A stretch of DNA of 64,000 nucleotides from SFTJ01 sp045613305 (GTDB lineage: Bacteria > Bacteroidota > Bacteroidia > Bacteroidales > Muribaculaceae). How positions within the stretch are numbered: position 1 is the stretch's first letter; the number at the start of each line of letters is the position of its first letter. The translations under genes were made by a program, and so were the position numbers. The DNA is taken from positions 21,704 to 85,703 of the forward strand of contig JAZLAU010000009.1 of NCBI GenBank assembly GCA_045613305.1. Direction: 5' to 3'. Below the pieces are notes generated by a model. It was not told the DNA's origin. It did no database searches and was given only the letters and a program-made list of their open reading frames with translations. Below, piece after piece: positions 51,198 through 58,664 of this stretch.

Positions 51198-51452
51198 TTA
51201 TAGTGCCGGTGAATGTTTGCCTTTGTTCGAACCATTGGGATGACGAGGACAGCTGCATGCCGTCAACGATCTCAAATTCGAAAACTTAATCCCGCAATAC
51301 TTGCAAGTGTATTGAGCCTTTTCGCTCCCCTCATAAAGTTTGTGTTTCCCCCTATTGGCTCCATCGGGATGACGAGGGCAGCTACACGCTGTTAATGTGC
51401 GGACGCTTTGAAACACTGTTCCGCAGTATTCACAATAAAATTTTTCAGCCAT
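51198..51452 (-). CDS. Small protein made of two tandem zinc-finger repeats
   Basis: An 84-residue protein composed of two copies of a roughly 40-residue unit: YCEYCGTVF..RTLTACSCPRHPDGANRGKHKLYEG and YTCKYCGIKF..RSLTACSCPRHPNGSNKGKH (quoted in parts). Each has CxxC, then CxCPRHP and a C-terminal GKH, giving four or more Cys/His zinc ligands. The repeats are also alike at DNA level around 51235-51262 and 51366-51393. I recall similar short tandem-finger proteins in Bacteroidales accessory regions, without known function. It lies between the GmrSD-like gene (87-bp gap) and the two-TM gene (9 bp). Confidence 0.8.
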   Translation of the reverse strand: MAEKFYCEYCGTVFQSVRTLTACSCPRHPDGANRGKHKLYEGSEKAQYTCKYCGIKFSNLRSLTACSCPRHPNGSNKGKHSPAL

Positions 51453-51539
51453 AATGTGATTTGTTTTATAGTTATTGATTTACTTATTCATATGCTATGG
51501 TGTAACTATTTTACTCCATCGAAACGATCTATATCACGC

Positions 51540-53234
51540 TTAAAACTCGCCCATCATAAAATCGATGATTTTGTGTTTCCTTTTCAGGATCTTCTCCTTA
51601 TCCCACATGTTTGAATTGCCCACCATCTCTACGACCTCGATTTGCTGTTTCAGTTGAGTGTATCCTTTCAGTTTATAACTCAATGAATTATTCGAAGCCG
51701 AACAATTGTGAGATTTTGAAAGCAGCAGATAGTTGCCTAAACAATCCAAATACTCTCTACAGAATTCATCATCGTACTCGCAATATCCACAATCAGGCGT
51801 GTCGGGGCGTGTTTGAGGGGCAATATGCTCTAACTCGGGATTTATGATATCCGAATAACGCATCGGATGGTAGCCAGCAAAGCCCTGTTTCATGAGATGG
51901 ATTTCGTATTTCCAAAGAATAAATTTAGCAATCGTGCGATCAATACCGCCCATTATAGCACCCTTAAATTGGTCGTTGTTCCAATATGCCCACCACCAAT
52001 CCGCGGAGTCGGCTGTGCATAGTTTTTCGATTCGCTGCTCGAGCGGTGCTATGTTACCATCGAAATTACGATACACATCAGCCAAGCGGGAGGCAAGAGC
52101 TGCCCTTGTACCAATCAACTTATCTCTCAATGTTATACGCTCCAACATTCGACACATTCGACACAACGATTCTTTGGAAACATTGCATCTATACGATTTA
52201 ATAATGAAAGGAAGCAGATCGGATTTCGCTCCTAAAACAACCAAAGAGTGAACATCTGGCAACTCTCGTTGATCATTGACAAAGAATATCATTAGAGATT
52301 GTGCGCACTCCTGCAAAAGGATGACAAAATGCTCAACAAAATCGTTTGATGCTTGTTTTCCTTGTGCCAACTCCTTTGTCATTACCACATCTACATCTAC
52401 CCACTCTAAGGTATTGCGATGGAGGCGAAAAACATATTGCAACAAGTTATTTTCATCTACATAAGGCTCCAAACGGCTCAAGCAAGCATATATTTTCCCG
52501 AATCTTTGCTGAATATCATCTAACATGCTCCTTGCATCATCAGGCGTGTTATTCAGCAAGATGTGATACATCAGATGAGCCTTAACCACCTCTAATCGAG
52601 AGGGGCTTTTTCCTCTGTCATTCTGAAAAATAAACATCTGCACAGCCTCCGCCTCGTCATTCACCACATGAGTGGTGCATGACGACCTAAGCACCGTATC
52701 AAGCAACAGCGTCAGTTTGGGCTCATCACACGCTGCAAAATAGGCTGCAAAATAGTCATAGGCGCACACAATGCGTTTTTGAGAAAGGGTTTCCAATTCG
52801 GCAAGGTGTGTTATGTTTCGATTGATGGCATAATCACGCATCAGGCAATTGTCGTCAGCAACCGTTGAGAATCCGTATCTTGTTCCGTCCTTGATGATAC
52901 GATAGTTGCGTAACTCCACCTCGGACAGTTCTCTTCTATTGCGCAATTCATGATAAAGGGCAGAGAGAAACAAGACAATCGTAGTTAAACGCTGCTGTCC
53001 ATCAACAACACCAAACTTCTCATCATCAAGTTTTTCAAACAGGAAGTGGCCAAAATAATACGGAATCGATGTTTCGCTGGTAATATACGCCTCAATATCC
53101 TTTATAAAAACATCTACCTGGGTTCTTTTATCCGAGCTCTTTTGAGGGGTGTCCCATGAGTAGGCACGCTGATAAGCAGGAACAATAATCTCTTTGTTCT
53201 GCAACATTTCGCGAATGGTTGATTTCTCTTTCAT
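51540..53234 (-). CDS. GmrSD-like type IV restriction / DUF262 family protein
   Basis: A 564-residue single-chain protein. The N-terminal DUF262 (ParB/sulfiredoxin-like, GmrS) domain shows VPAYQRAYSW (18-27), FGVVDGQQRLTT (74-85) and the NDRGKSPSRLEVVKAHLM segment (about 205-225). The C-terminal GmrD/DUF1524 part has LEHIAPQ (His470), LGNYLLLSKSHN and NNSLSYK, the usual HNH-like nuclease core of this family. T4-type GmrSD cuts DNA with glucosylated hydroxymethylcytosine in an NTP-dependent manner; target modification here is unknown. It is the first gene of the accessory island, with a good promoter upstream and a leader of about 12 nt. Confidence 0.88.
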   Translation of the reverse strand: MKEKSTIREMLQNKEIIVPAYQRAYSWDTPQKSSDKRTQVDVFIKDIEAYITSETSIPYYFGHFLFEKLDDEKFGVVDGQQRLTTIVLFLSALYHELRNRRELSEVELRNYRIIKDGTRYGFSTVADDNCLMRDYAINRNITHLAELETLSQKRIVCAYDYFAAYFAACDEPKLTLLLDTVLRSSCTTHVVNDEAEAVQMFIFQNDRGKSPSRLEVVKAHLMYHILLNNTPDDARSMLDDIQQRFGKIYACLSRLEPYVDENNLLQYVFRLHRNTLEWVDVDVVMTKELAQGKQASNDFVEHFVILLQECAQSLMIFFVNDQRELPDVHSLVVLGAKSDLLPFIIKSYRCNVSKESLCRMCRMLERITLRDKLIGTRAALASRLADVYRNFDGNIAPLEQRIEKLCTADSADWWWAYWNNDQFKGAIMGGIDRTIAKFILWKYEIHLMKQGFAGYHPMRYSDIINPELEHIAPQTRPDTPDCGYCEYDDEFCREYLDCLGNYLLLSKSHNCSASNNSLSYKLKGYTQLKQQIEVVEMVGNSNMWDKEKILKRKHKIIDFMMGEF

Positions 53235-53252
53235 CTGAAATCGTTTTATTTA

Positions 53253-53284
53253 CAAATTTACCTTTTTTGGCAGATTATTCAAAA
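53253..53284 (-). promoter_or_regulatory. Promoter of the accessory three-gene island
   Basis: On the minus strand TTTTG (53280-53284) and TAAATTTG (53253-53260) have a 19-bp spacer. Initiation near 53246 gives a short leader. No second promoter is evident before the zinc-finger and two-TM genes, supporting one transcript. Confidence 0.72.
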
Positions 53285-53413
53285 CACAGCCAGAAAATTT
53301 GCTAAATCCTGTTACTTTTTATACACTTTAAAATGGTACTCCGAGCCCATCCCTGCCGAGGCGTGTTGCTTGAGGTCGCTGTGATGGCCGTTTGAAAGCA
53401 GAGTTGCTCGTTA

Positions 53414-54181
53414 TTATATATTCAGCATGATGCCTGTGAATATTCTGCCGGAATTAATACCCAACCGGCGTGCAGAGAAATAGCGTTGGTGGTTGCATCG
53501 GGTGCATCCTTGCGAGGGGGCGATGTGTGAGGGGTTGATGCCGCTTTCGGCGAGAGCCATGCAGTTTGCCCGTATAAGGTCGATATGGGCCTTTCCGGTG
53601 ATGTGGTTGCACATGGTGATGGCATCGGTGTTGAAGCCTGCTTCGGCAAATTGTGCTACTACTTCGTCGCCCACTTCGAAGCACTGTTGGCATATTGATG
53701 GCCCGAATGCGGCAAATATGTTGTTAGCGTTGGCACCTAATTCAATCATGGCCTCCACGGTGCGACTTGCAATGCGCATTTTTGTTCCTTTCCATCCGGC
53801 GTGGGCGGCTCCGATAATACCTGCTACCGGGTCGACAAGCACAATGGGCACACAATCGGCGGTGTTGACGCCTATAACGGTGCCTGGCAGTGTGGTTACG
53901 AGTGCGTCAAATCCCTCAAGGTTTGGTATTGAGGAGTTGTTATTGTTGATTATTGCCACGCGCTGAGAGTGAGTTTGCCGAGGCATTATAAGTTGGTGAG
54001 GCTCAATGCCGAGCCTATGGCATAAATCACGGCGACAACCCTCAATGTGCTGAGGGCTGTCGCCGGTATAGTTGCAGATGTTGAAGTCGGAATAAGTGTC
54101 GAGGGGTGAAGCGTTGCCGCGTAGCGTGTTGAACGCGGTAACATTATCGATTTCCTCAGTCCACTTAATTGTTTCAATCAT
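53414..54181 (-). CDS. pgeF: Peptidoglycan editing factor PgeF (YfiH/DUF152, laccase-domain)
   Basis: A 255-residue protein of the YfiH family. It contains the metal-binding His in MPRQTHSQRVA, GAAHAGWKGTKMRIA (His and Cys/His set) and the Cys in ICQQCFEVGDEVV. E. coli YfiH (PgeF) removes L-Ser-containing muropeptides from peptidoglycan precursors; other homologues have been described as polyphenol oxidases or purine nucleosidases. ATG 54181 overlaps the end of obgE by 8 nt, and an upstream TTG at 54193 is less likely. Position downstream of obgE suggests translational coupling. Confidence 0.9.
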   Translation of the reverse strand: MIETIKWTEEIDNVTAFNTLRGNASPLDTYSDFNICNYTGDSPQHIEGCRRDLCHRLGIEPHQLIMPRQTHSQRVAIINNNNSSIPNLEGFDALVTTLPGTVIGVNTADCVPIVLVDPVAGIIGAAHAGWKGTKMRIASRTVEAMIELGANANNIFAAFGPSICQQCFEVGDEVVAQFAEAGFNTDAITMCNHITGKAHIDLIRANCMALAESGINPSHIAPSQGCTRCNHQRYFSARRLGINSGRIFTGIMLNI

Positions 54182-55352
54182 CGTTTTCTTCAAATTTGTC
54201 AGGCCAGTATTCGTCGTCCCATTCTTCGTCTTCGTCGAGCATCACGCCGTCGTTGTATTCTTCGTCATCGTCGGTTTCAAACACGAAGTCGTCTTCTTCT
54301 TGCACGCGGTGGCTGCGGTCGAGGTCGCGGTGGGTGAGTGCTTCAGGAATTCTGTTACGCTCGTCGTTTATGGTTCTCCAAAGCAAGTCTTTGAGTTCGG
54401 TAAGTCCCATAGAAGCCACTGCCGAGATGAAAACTGTTTCGATTGTTTCGGGCACTTCGTTGCGCATTTCGGCCATTAGTTCTTCGTCGAGCATGTCGCA
54501 TTTGGTGATGGCCAAAACACGAGGTTTGTCAACGAGGTCGGGGTTGAATTGCGCCAATTCGTTGCAAAGCACTTCATAGTCTTTCTTGATGTCGTCGGAG
54601 TCGGCAGGAATCATGAAAAGAAGCACGGCGTTGCGTTCGATGTGTCGCAAGAAACGAAGCCCCAGTCCTTTACCTTCGCTAGCCCCCTCAATGATGCCTG
54701 GAATGTCGGCCATGACAAACGATTGCGAATCGCGGTAGCTCACAATGCCGAGGTTTGGCTCAAGAGTGGTGAAAGGATAGTTGGCGATTTTAGGCTTAGC
54801 AGCCGAAATCGATGAAAGAAGAGTAGACTTTCCGGCATTAGGGAAGCCTACCAACCCTACGTCGGCGAGCAACTTAAGTTCCATGATTATTTCGCGTTCT
54901 TGGCGAGGTTCGCCAGGTTGTGCGTAGCGAGGAGTGCGGTTAGTGGCACTTTTGAAATTCCAGTTTCCCAAGCCGCCGCGGCCGCCTTTAAGCAGCACCA
55001 CCTCTTGACCGTCGTCGGTAACGTCGCAAATGAATTTGCCGGTGTTGGCGTCAAAAACAGCAGTGCCGCAAGGCACTTCAATGATTCGGTCTTCTCCCTT
55101 TTTGCCAAAACTGCGACATTCGCCTCCAGGCATACCGTCGGTGGCGAAAATGTGACGTTGAAATTTTAGGTGGAGCAGAGTCCAAAGGTTGCGGTTGCCG
55201 CGCAGAATGATGCTTCCGCCGTTGCCGCCGTCACCGCCGTCGGGACCACCCTTGGGCACATATTTGGCACGGTGAAGGTGCGCTGAGCCGGCTCCACCCT
55301 TGCCTGAGCGGCATAATATCTTTACGTAATCGATAAAATTAGATTCTGCCAT
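54174..55352 (-). CDS. obgE: GTPase Obg
   Basis: A 392-residue GTPase of 50S assembly and stress control. The N-terminal glycine-rich Obg fold (about 1-160) has GGPDGGDGGNGGSIILRGN (in part) and CGTAVFD. The G domain has G1 GFPNAGKSTLL, G3 DIPGIIEGASEGKGLG, and TKCD as G4. The C-terminal tail is highly acidic (DEDEEWDDEYW), typical of Bacteroidota. It is upstream of pgeF with 8-nt overlap and has a -7 element at 55465-55472. Confidence 0.96.
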   Translation of the reverse strand: MAESNFIDYVKILCRSGKGGAGSAHLHRAKYVPKGGPDGGDGGNGGSIILRGNRNLWTLLHLKFQRHIFATDGMPGGECRSFGKKGEDRIIEVPCGTAVFDANTGKFICDVTDDGQEVVLLKGGRGGLGNWNFKSATNRTPRYAQPGEPRQEREIIMELKLLADVGLVGFPNAGKSTLLSSISAAKPKIANYPFTTLEPNLGIVSYRDSQSFVMADIPGIIEGASEGKGLGLRFLRHIERNAVLLFMIPADSDDIKKDYEVLCNELAQFNPDLVDKPRVLAITKCDMLDEELMAEMRNEVPETIETVFISAVASMGLTELKDLLWRTINDERNRIPEALTHRDLDRSHRVQEEDDFVFETDDDEEYNDGVMLDEDEEWDDEYWPDKFEENDD

Positions 55353-55464
55353 ATCGTTATTTGTTGCTTGTTAAGTGTTGTTTAGTAATGTGAGCATCTC
55401 CAAAATTGTTGAAAAGTGGAGGCTTCTCATCACTAATGTTGTGATGCATAATTAAATAGACATG

Positions 55465-55472
55465 CAAAGTTA
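55465..55472 (-). promoter_or_regulatory. -7 element TAACTTTG for obgE-pgeF
   Basis: TAACTTTG on the minus strand gives a leader of about 105 nt to ATG 55352. Confidence 0.65.
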
Positions 55473-55595
55473 CGTAAAAACAAATGCATTACAAAATTGC
55501 ATAACGCGAAAAATTTTAAGGCCTATGGGCGTGTGGCAAATATCGTGTTGCTCATTTGCAGATGTGAGGTGTGTGATGTATATTTGCATTGCTAT

Positions 55596-55612
55596 TTGGC
55601 ACGACTTTTGTA
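55596..55612 (+). promoter_or_regulatory. Sigma-54-type (-24/-12) promoter upstream of rpoN
   Basis: TTGGCACGACTTTTGTA matches the sigma-54 consensus TTGGCACG-N4-TTGCW except for T instead of C in the -12 part. Initiation would be near 55625, about 90 nt before the rpoN ATG at 55714. The remaining sequence in the 361-bp gap (55353-55713) holds only the obgE promoter. Confidence 0.6.
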
Positions 55613-55713
55613 ATATAATATTGTAAATTGTTGGTATTCAAAAGAAAGTGCTCTAAAAATTGAGGTACTTTTTCGATTGAAAAAAGTAGGAAAATTTAAA
55701 TAGTAAGAAAAAT

Positions 55714-57225
55714 ATGGCAAGAAAAAACAGTCAAGGATTTATTCAGAAGCAAGTTCAAGAGCAGCGTATGGTTACGTTGCCCTCTACCATCTTGGTGGGG
55801 CAGATGCTTGAACGCTCATATGAAGAGGCGTTGCAATACGTAAACGATGAACTTGAGAAAAATCCGGCCCTTGAACGCCTGGACGAAAACGGAGGCGACA
55901 CCTATGGCGAAACGCCTTCAGATGGGGGTTATGACAGTTTGCAGGGCGAGTCGTTGGATTATGACCCACGCCGCGACTATGCCAATCAGGACGATATTCC
56001 GAGTTACTTGATGCGTCAGGGCCCTCAGCGTGGTGCTGACGATGAGGTGTATGTGCCCGAAGTGGTGGAAGAAGAGAGCCTTTTTGAGCATCTCTATGAG
56101 CAATTGCAGCAATATCATCTCACCGAGTTGCAGTTGCTGATAGGTGAATATGTGATTGGCAACATCGACAGCCATGGCTATTTAACTCGCAGCGCCTACG
56201 ACATTTCTTACGACATCCTCACCAAGGAAAGCCTCGATGTTAGCGAAGAGGCTGTGCAGGAGGTGGTAGATATGGTGAAGAAACTTGAGCCTATAGGCAT
56301 AGGAGCTTCAGATTTGAGAGAGTGCCTGCTGCTGCAGTTAAAGCCCAAATGCCGCACCCATCATCTTGCCGAAGTGGCTTATAAGGCTGTGGAGCGATAT
56401 ATGGACGACATTGCCAACAAAAGATATGAAAAACTGTGCCGTGCGTTGAAAATCGACGATGCTACGTTGTCGCAAGTGATGCACATCATTAAGTCGCTCA
56501 ATTCTAAACCTGGAGCTTGCTTTGTGCAAGACCGCACTGTGCAGCATGCAGTGACCATAAATCCCGATTTTCATGTGGAGTATGATGATGAGTCGGGCGA
56601 GATAGAGATTTATTCGCTTAACCGATTGCCAGATTTGCAGGTGTCGGAAAGTTATAAGTTGGTTACCGACATGAGAGTGCCTAAGGTGGGCCTGAGGAGC
56701 CAAAAAGACGAATTGCGTCTTGCTAAAAATCATGTGTCGAAGGCCGAAGAACTGATTACGTTGCTCAAAATTCGCCAAGACACCTTGTTGCGAGTGGTTA
56801 GAGCCATTGTGCAAAAGCAGAGCGAATATTTTAAGACACTCGACGAGGCCGATTTGCGTCCGCTAACGCTGTCGACAATTGCACCAATCGTGGGCTCGGA
56901 TGTGTCGGTGATTTCGAGAGCCACAAAGGGCAAGTATATCGAAACTCGCAATGGCTGCTTGCCGTTTAAGTTCTTTTTCACCGAGGGAATGGTGGTGAAT
57001 AAAGGCAACAGCGAAGATGAAGAGGTGTCGACTCGCGAAATCATAAAGGCTCTGAAGCAATTGATTGATGCGGAAGATAAGAGCAAGCCTCTCACCGACC
57101 AGGCTCTCACCGACGAACTTAACCGTCGTGGCTATCCGATTAAGCGCCGCACGGTGGCAAAATATCGTGAAGAACGGCTAAACATTCCTGTGGCGCGTCA
57201 GCGCAAGGAACATCTGGTGAAATGA
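55714..57225 (+). CDS. rpoN: RNA polymerase sigma-54 factor
   Basis: A 503-residue sigma factor. Region I (about 1-50) contains the Gln-rich activator-contact region (QKQVQEQRMVTLPSTI and MLERSYEEALQYVNDEL). The central acidic region II is rich in Asp/Tyr. The core-binding region runs from about 120. The C-terminal RpoN box is RRTVAKYREERL at 478-489, which reads the -24 element. The length is typical for Bacteroidota. No enhancer-binding activator gene lies in the window. The sigma-54-like promoter upstream suggests autoregulation. It is followed by a terminator. Confidence 0.96.
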   Translation: MARKNSQGFIQKQVQEQRMVTLPSTILVGQMLERSYEEALQYVNDELEKNPALERLDENGGDTYGETPSDGGYDSLQGESLDYDPRRDYANQDDIPSYLMRQGPQRGADDEVYVPEVVEEESLFEHLYEQLQQYHLTELQLLIGEYVIGNIDSHGYLTRSAYDISYDILTKESLDVSEEAVQEVVDMVKKLEPIGIGASDLRECLLLQLKPKCRTHHLAEVAYKAVERYMDDIANKRYEKLCRALKIDDATLSQVMHIIKSLNSKPGACFVQDRTVQHAVTINPDFHVEYDDESGEIEIYSLNRLPDLQVSESYKLVTDMRVPKVGLRSQKDELRLAKNHVSKAEELITLLKIRQDTLLRVVRAIVQKQSEYFKTLDEADLRPLTLSTIAPIVGSDVSVISRATKGKYIETRNGCLPFKFFFTEGMVVNKGNSEDEEVSTREIIKALKQLIDAEDKSKPLTDQALTDELNRRGYPIKRRTVAKYREERLNIPVARQRKEHLVK

Positions 57226-57243
57226 TTGTGGCATATGATATGG

Positions 57244-57274
57244 CGGGGTTGAACTCAGTTCAATCCCGTTTTTT
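57244..57274 (+). terminator. Terminator after rpoN
   Basis: An 11-bp stem CGGGGTTGAAC / GTTCAATCCCG with a 3-nt loop, then six Ts. Confidence 0.88.
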
Positions 57275-57329
57275 GTGGGTTGCAAGCCAATTAGCCGACA
57301 TTTTTGTTGCAGTTTTGGGCAAAGAGAGT

Positions 57330-57337
57330 TAACTTTG
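57330..57337 (+). promoter_or_regulatory. -7 element TAACTTTG for the PAP2-like/purE/ispG run
   Basis: TAACTTTGCT is a strong match 71 bp before ATG 57409. It probably drives the PAP2-like gene and possibly purE, ispG and the SGNH hydrolase gene after it. Confidence 0.62.
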
Positions 57338-57408
57338 CTTTGATGCATATGGCCGGAGGGCTGCTATGCATTCTCGTTAACAAAACATCATTCAATTCAA
57401 GTAAGTAG

Positions 57409-58032
57409 ATGAATAAGATTTTAGACGCCTTTTGGCGATTTGTTTCGGTCGTGATGACGCCCCTATTGATGCCCACCTATGGCGTGTTTTTGGCGCTATG
57501 GGCAACAGTGCTTTGCTACATTGAAGTAGGCACGCGATTAATGGTGCTAATAATGGTGGCGGCTATCACTTGTTTGTTGCCTATGATTTTTATTGCCGTG
57601 TTGCATAATGCCAAGGTGATAACCGATAAGCGATTGGTTAACCGCAAGGAGAGGTGGCTGCCTTATATCTGTATGATAGTGTGCTACATAGCGGCGGCGT
57701 TTTATTTGCAGTATGTGCATAGCCCAAGTTGGGTGGTGGCTATTGTGTGGGGCGCACTGGCTTCGGCGGTAGTGGCCACTGTGGTGACGTTGTGGTGGAA
57801 GATAAGCGCCCATGCCACAGGAGCAGGCGGATTGTTGGCGGTAACGCTATGCATTCACGATTTTGGTCTATCGGTGTTTAATATGCTGGGGGTGGTGATA
57901 GTGGTTATCTTGCTGTGTGGCCTTGTGTGCACATCTCGATTAGTGCTTAAACGACACACTCCTATGCAGTTGTTGGCCGGTTTCTTTAACGGCTATTTGT
58001 GCGTGGATTTAATGATGAGAATTTTAGGATAA
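57409..58032 (+). CDS. PAP2-like integral membrane protein
   Basis: A 207-residue protein with about six transmembrane segments. Degenerate PAP2-superfamily motifs are visible: KRLVNRKERWLPY in the first cytoplasmic loop, KISAHATGAGGL (corresponding to PSGH-like) and SRLVLKRHTPMQLLAGF (corresponding to SRxxxxxHxxxD without the final Asp). It may be a lipid phosphatase relative of altered activity. It is 35 bp upstream of purE on the same strand. Confidence 0.75.
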   Translation: MNKILDAFWRFVSVVMTPLLMPTYGVFLALWATVLCYIEVGTRLMVLIMVAAITCLLPMIFIAVLHNAKVITDKRLVNRKERWLPYICMIVCYIAAAFYLQYVHSPSWVVAIVWGALASAVVATVVTLWWKISAHATGAGGLLAVTLCIHDFGLSVFNMLGVVIVVILLCGLVCTSRLVLKRHTPMQLLAGFFNGYLCVDLMMRILG

Positions 58033-58067
58033 AAACCATTATAGACATTTAAACAGACAAAATATTT

Positions 58068-58574
58068 ATGAAACCATTGGTGAGCGTAATAATGGGTAGC
58101 ACAAGCGACCTTCCTGTAATGGAAAAGGCGTTGAATCTGCTCGAAGAGATGGAAATACCGTTTGAGGTGTTGGCTTTGAGTGCGCACCGCACTCCTGCAG
58201 AAGTAGAGGAATTTGCTCGCGGAGCAAAGGACCGTGGCGTGAAGGTGATAATAGCTGCAGCCGGCATGGCAGCGCATTTGCCTGGCGTGATTGCTGCGAT
58301 GACTCCACTGCCAGTCATCGGGGTGCCTATCAAGAGCACTTTAGAGGGAATGGATGCTTTGCTTGCCATTGTGCAAATGCCTCCTGGAATTCCTGTGGCT
58401 ACTGTGGGCATTAATGCTGCTCTTAATGCTGCAATTCTTGCAACTCAAATGCTGTCGCTTGGCGATGCTGAAATTGCAAAGAAGGTTGAGGATTATAAGG
58501 CTGGTTTGTCGGCAAAGATTGTGAAGGCAAACAACGACCTTGCAAACCTGCAATATAAGTTTAAGACTAACTAA
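58068..58574 (+). CDS. purE: 5-(carboxyamino)imidazole ribonucleotide mutase
   Basis: PurE class I converts N5-CAIR to CAIR in purine synthesis. The 168-residue length is standard. The N-terminal VIMGSTSDLPVM, the active-site SAHRTP and AGMAAHLPGVIAA, and PVIGVPIKS are diagnostic. It usually works with PurK, which is not in the window. It lies between the PAP2-like gene and ispG (90 bp). Confidence 0.95.
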   Translation: MKPLVSVIMGSTSDLPVMEKALNLLEEMEIPFEVLALSAHRTPAEVEEFARGAKDRGVKVIIAAAGMAAHLPGVIAAMTPLPVIGVPIKSTLEGMDALLAIVQMPPGIPVATVGINAALNAAILATQMLSLGDAEIAKKVEDYKAGLSAKIVKANNDLANLQYKFKTN

Positions 58575-58664
58575 AATAGTTAAGATAAAAATTGTTGTAT
58601 CAATCGGCGGGCTGTGCAAACGTGTGGCAGTCGGCTGATTGGTGGTATAAAATAAGGTGGTTTT

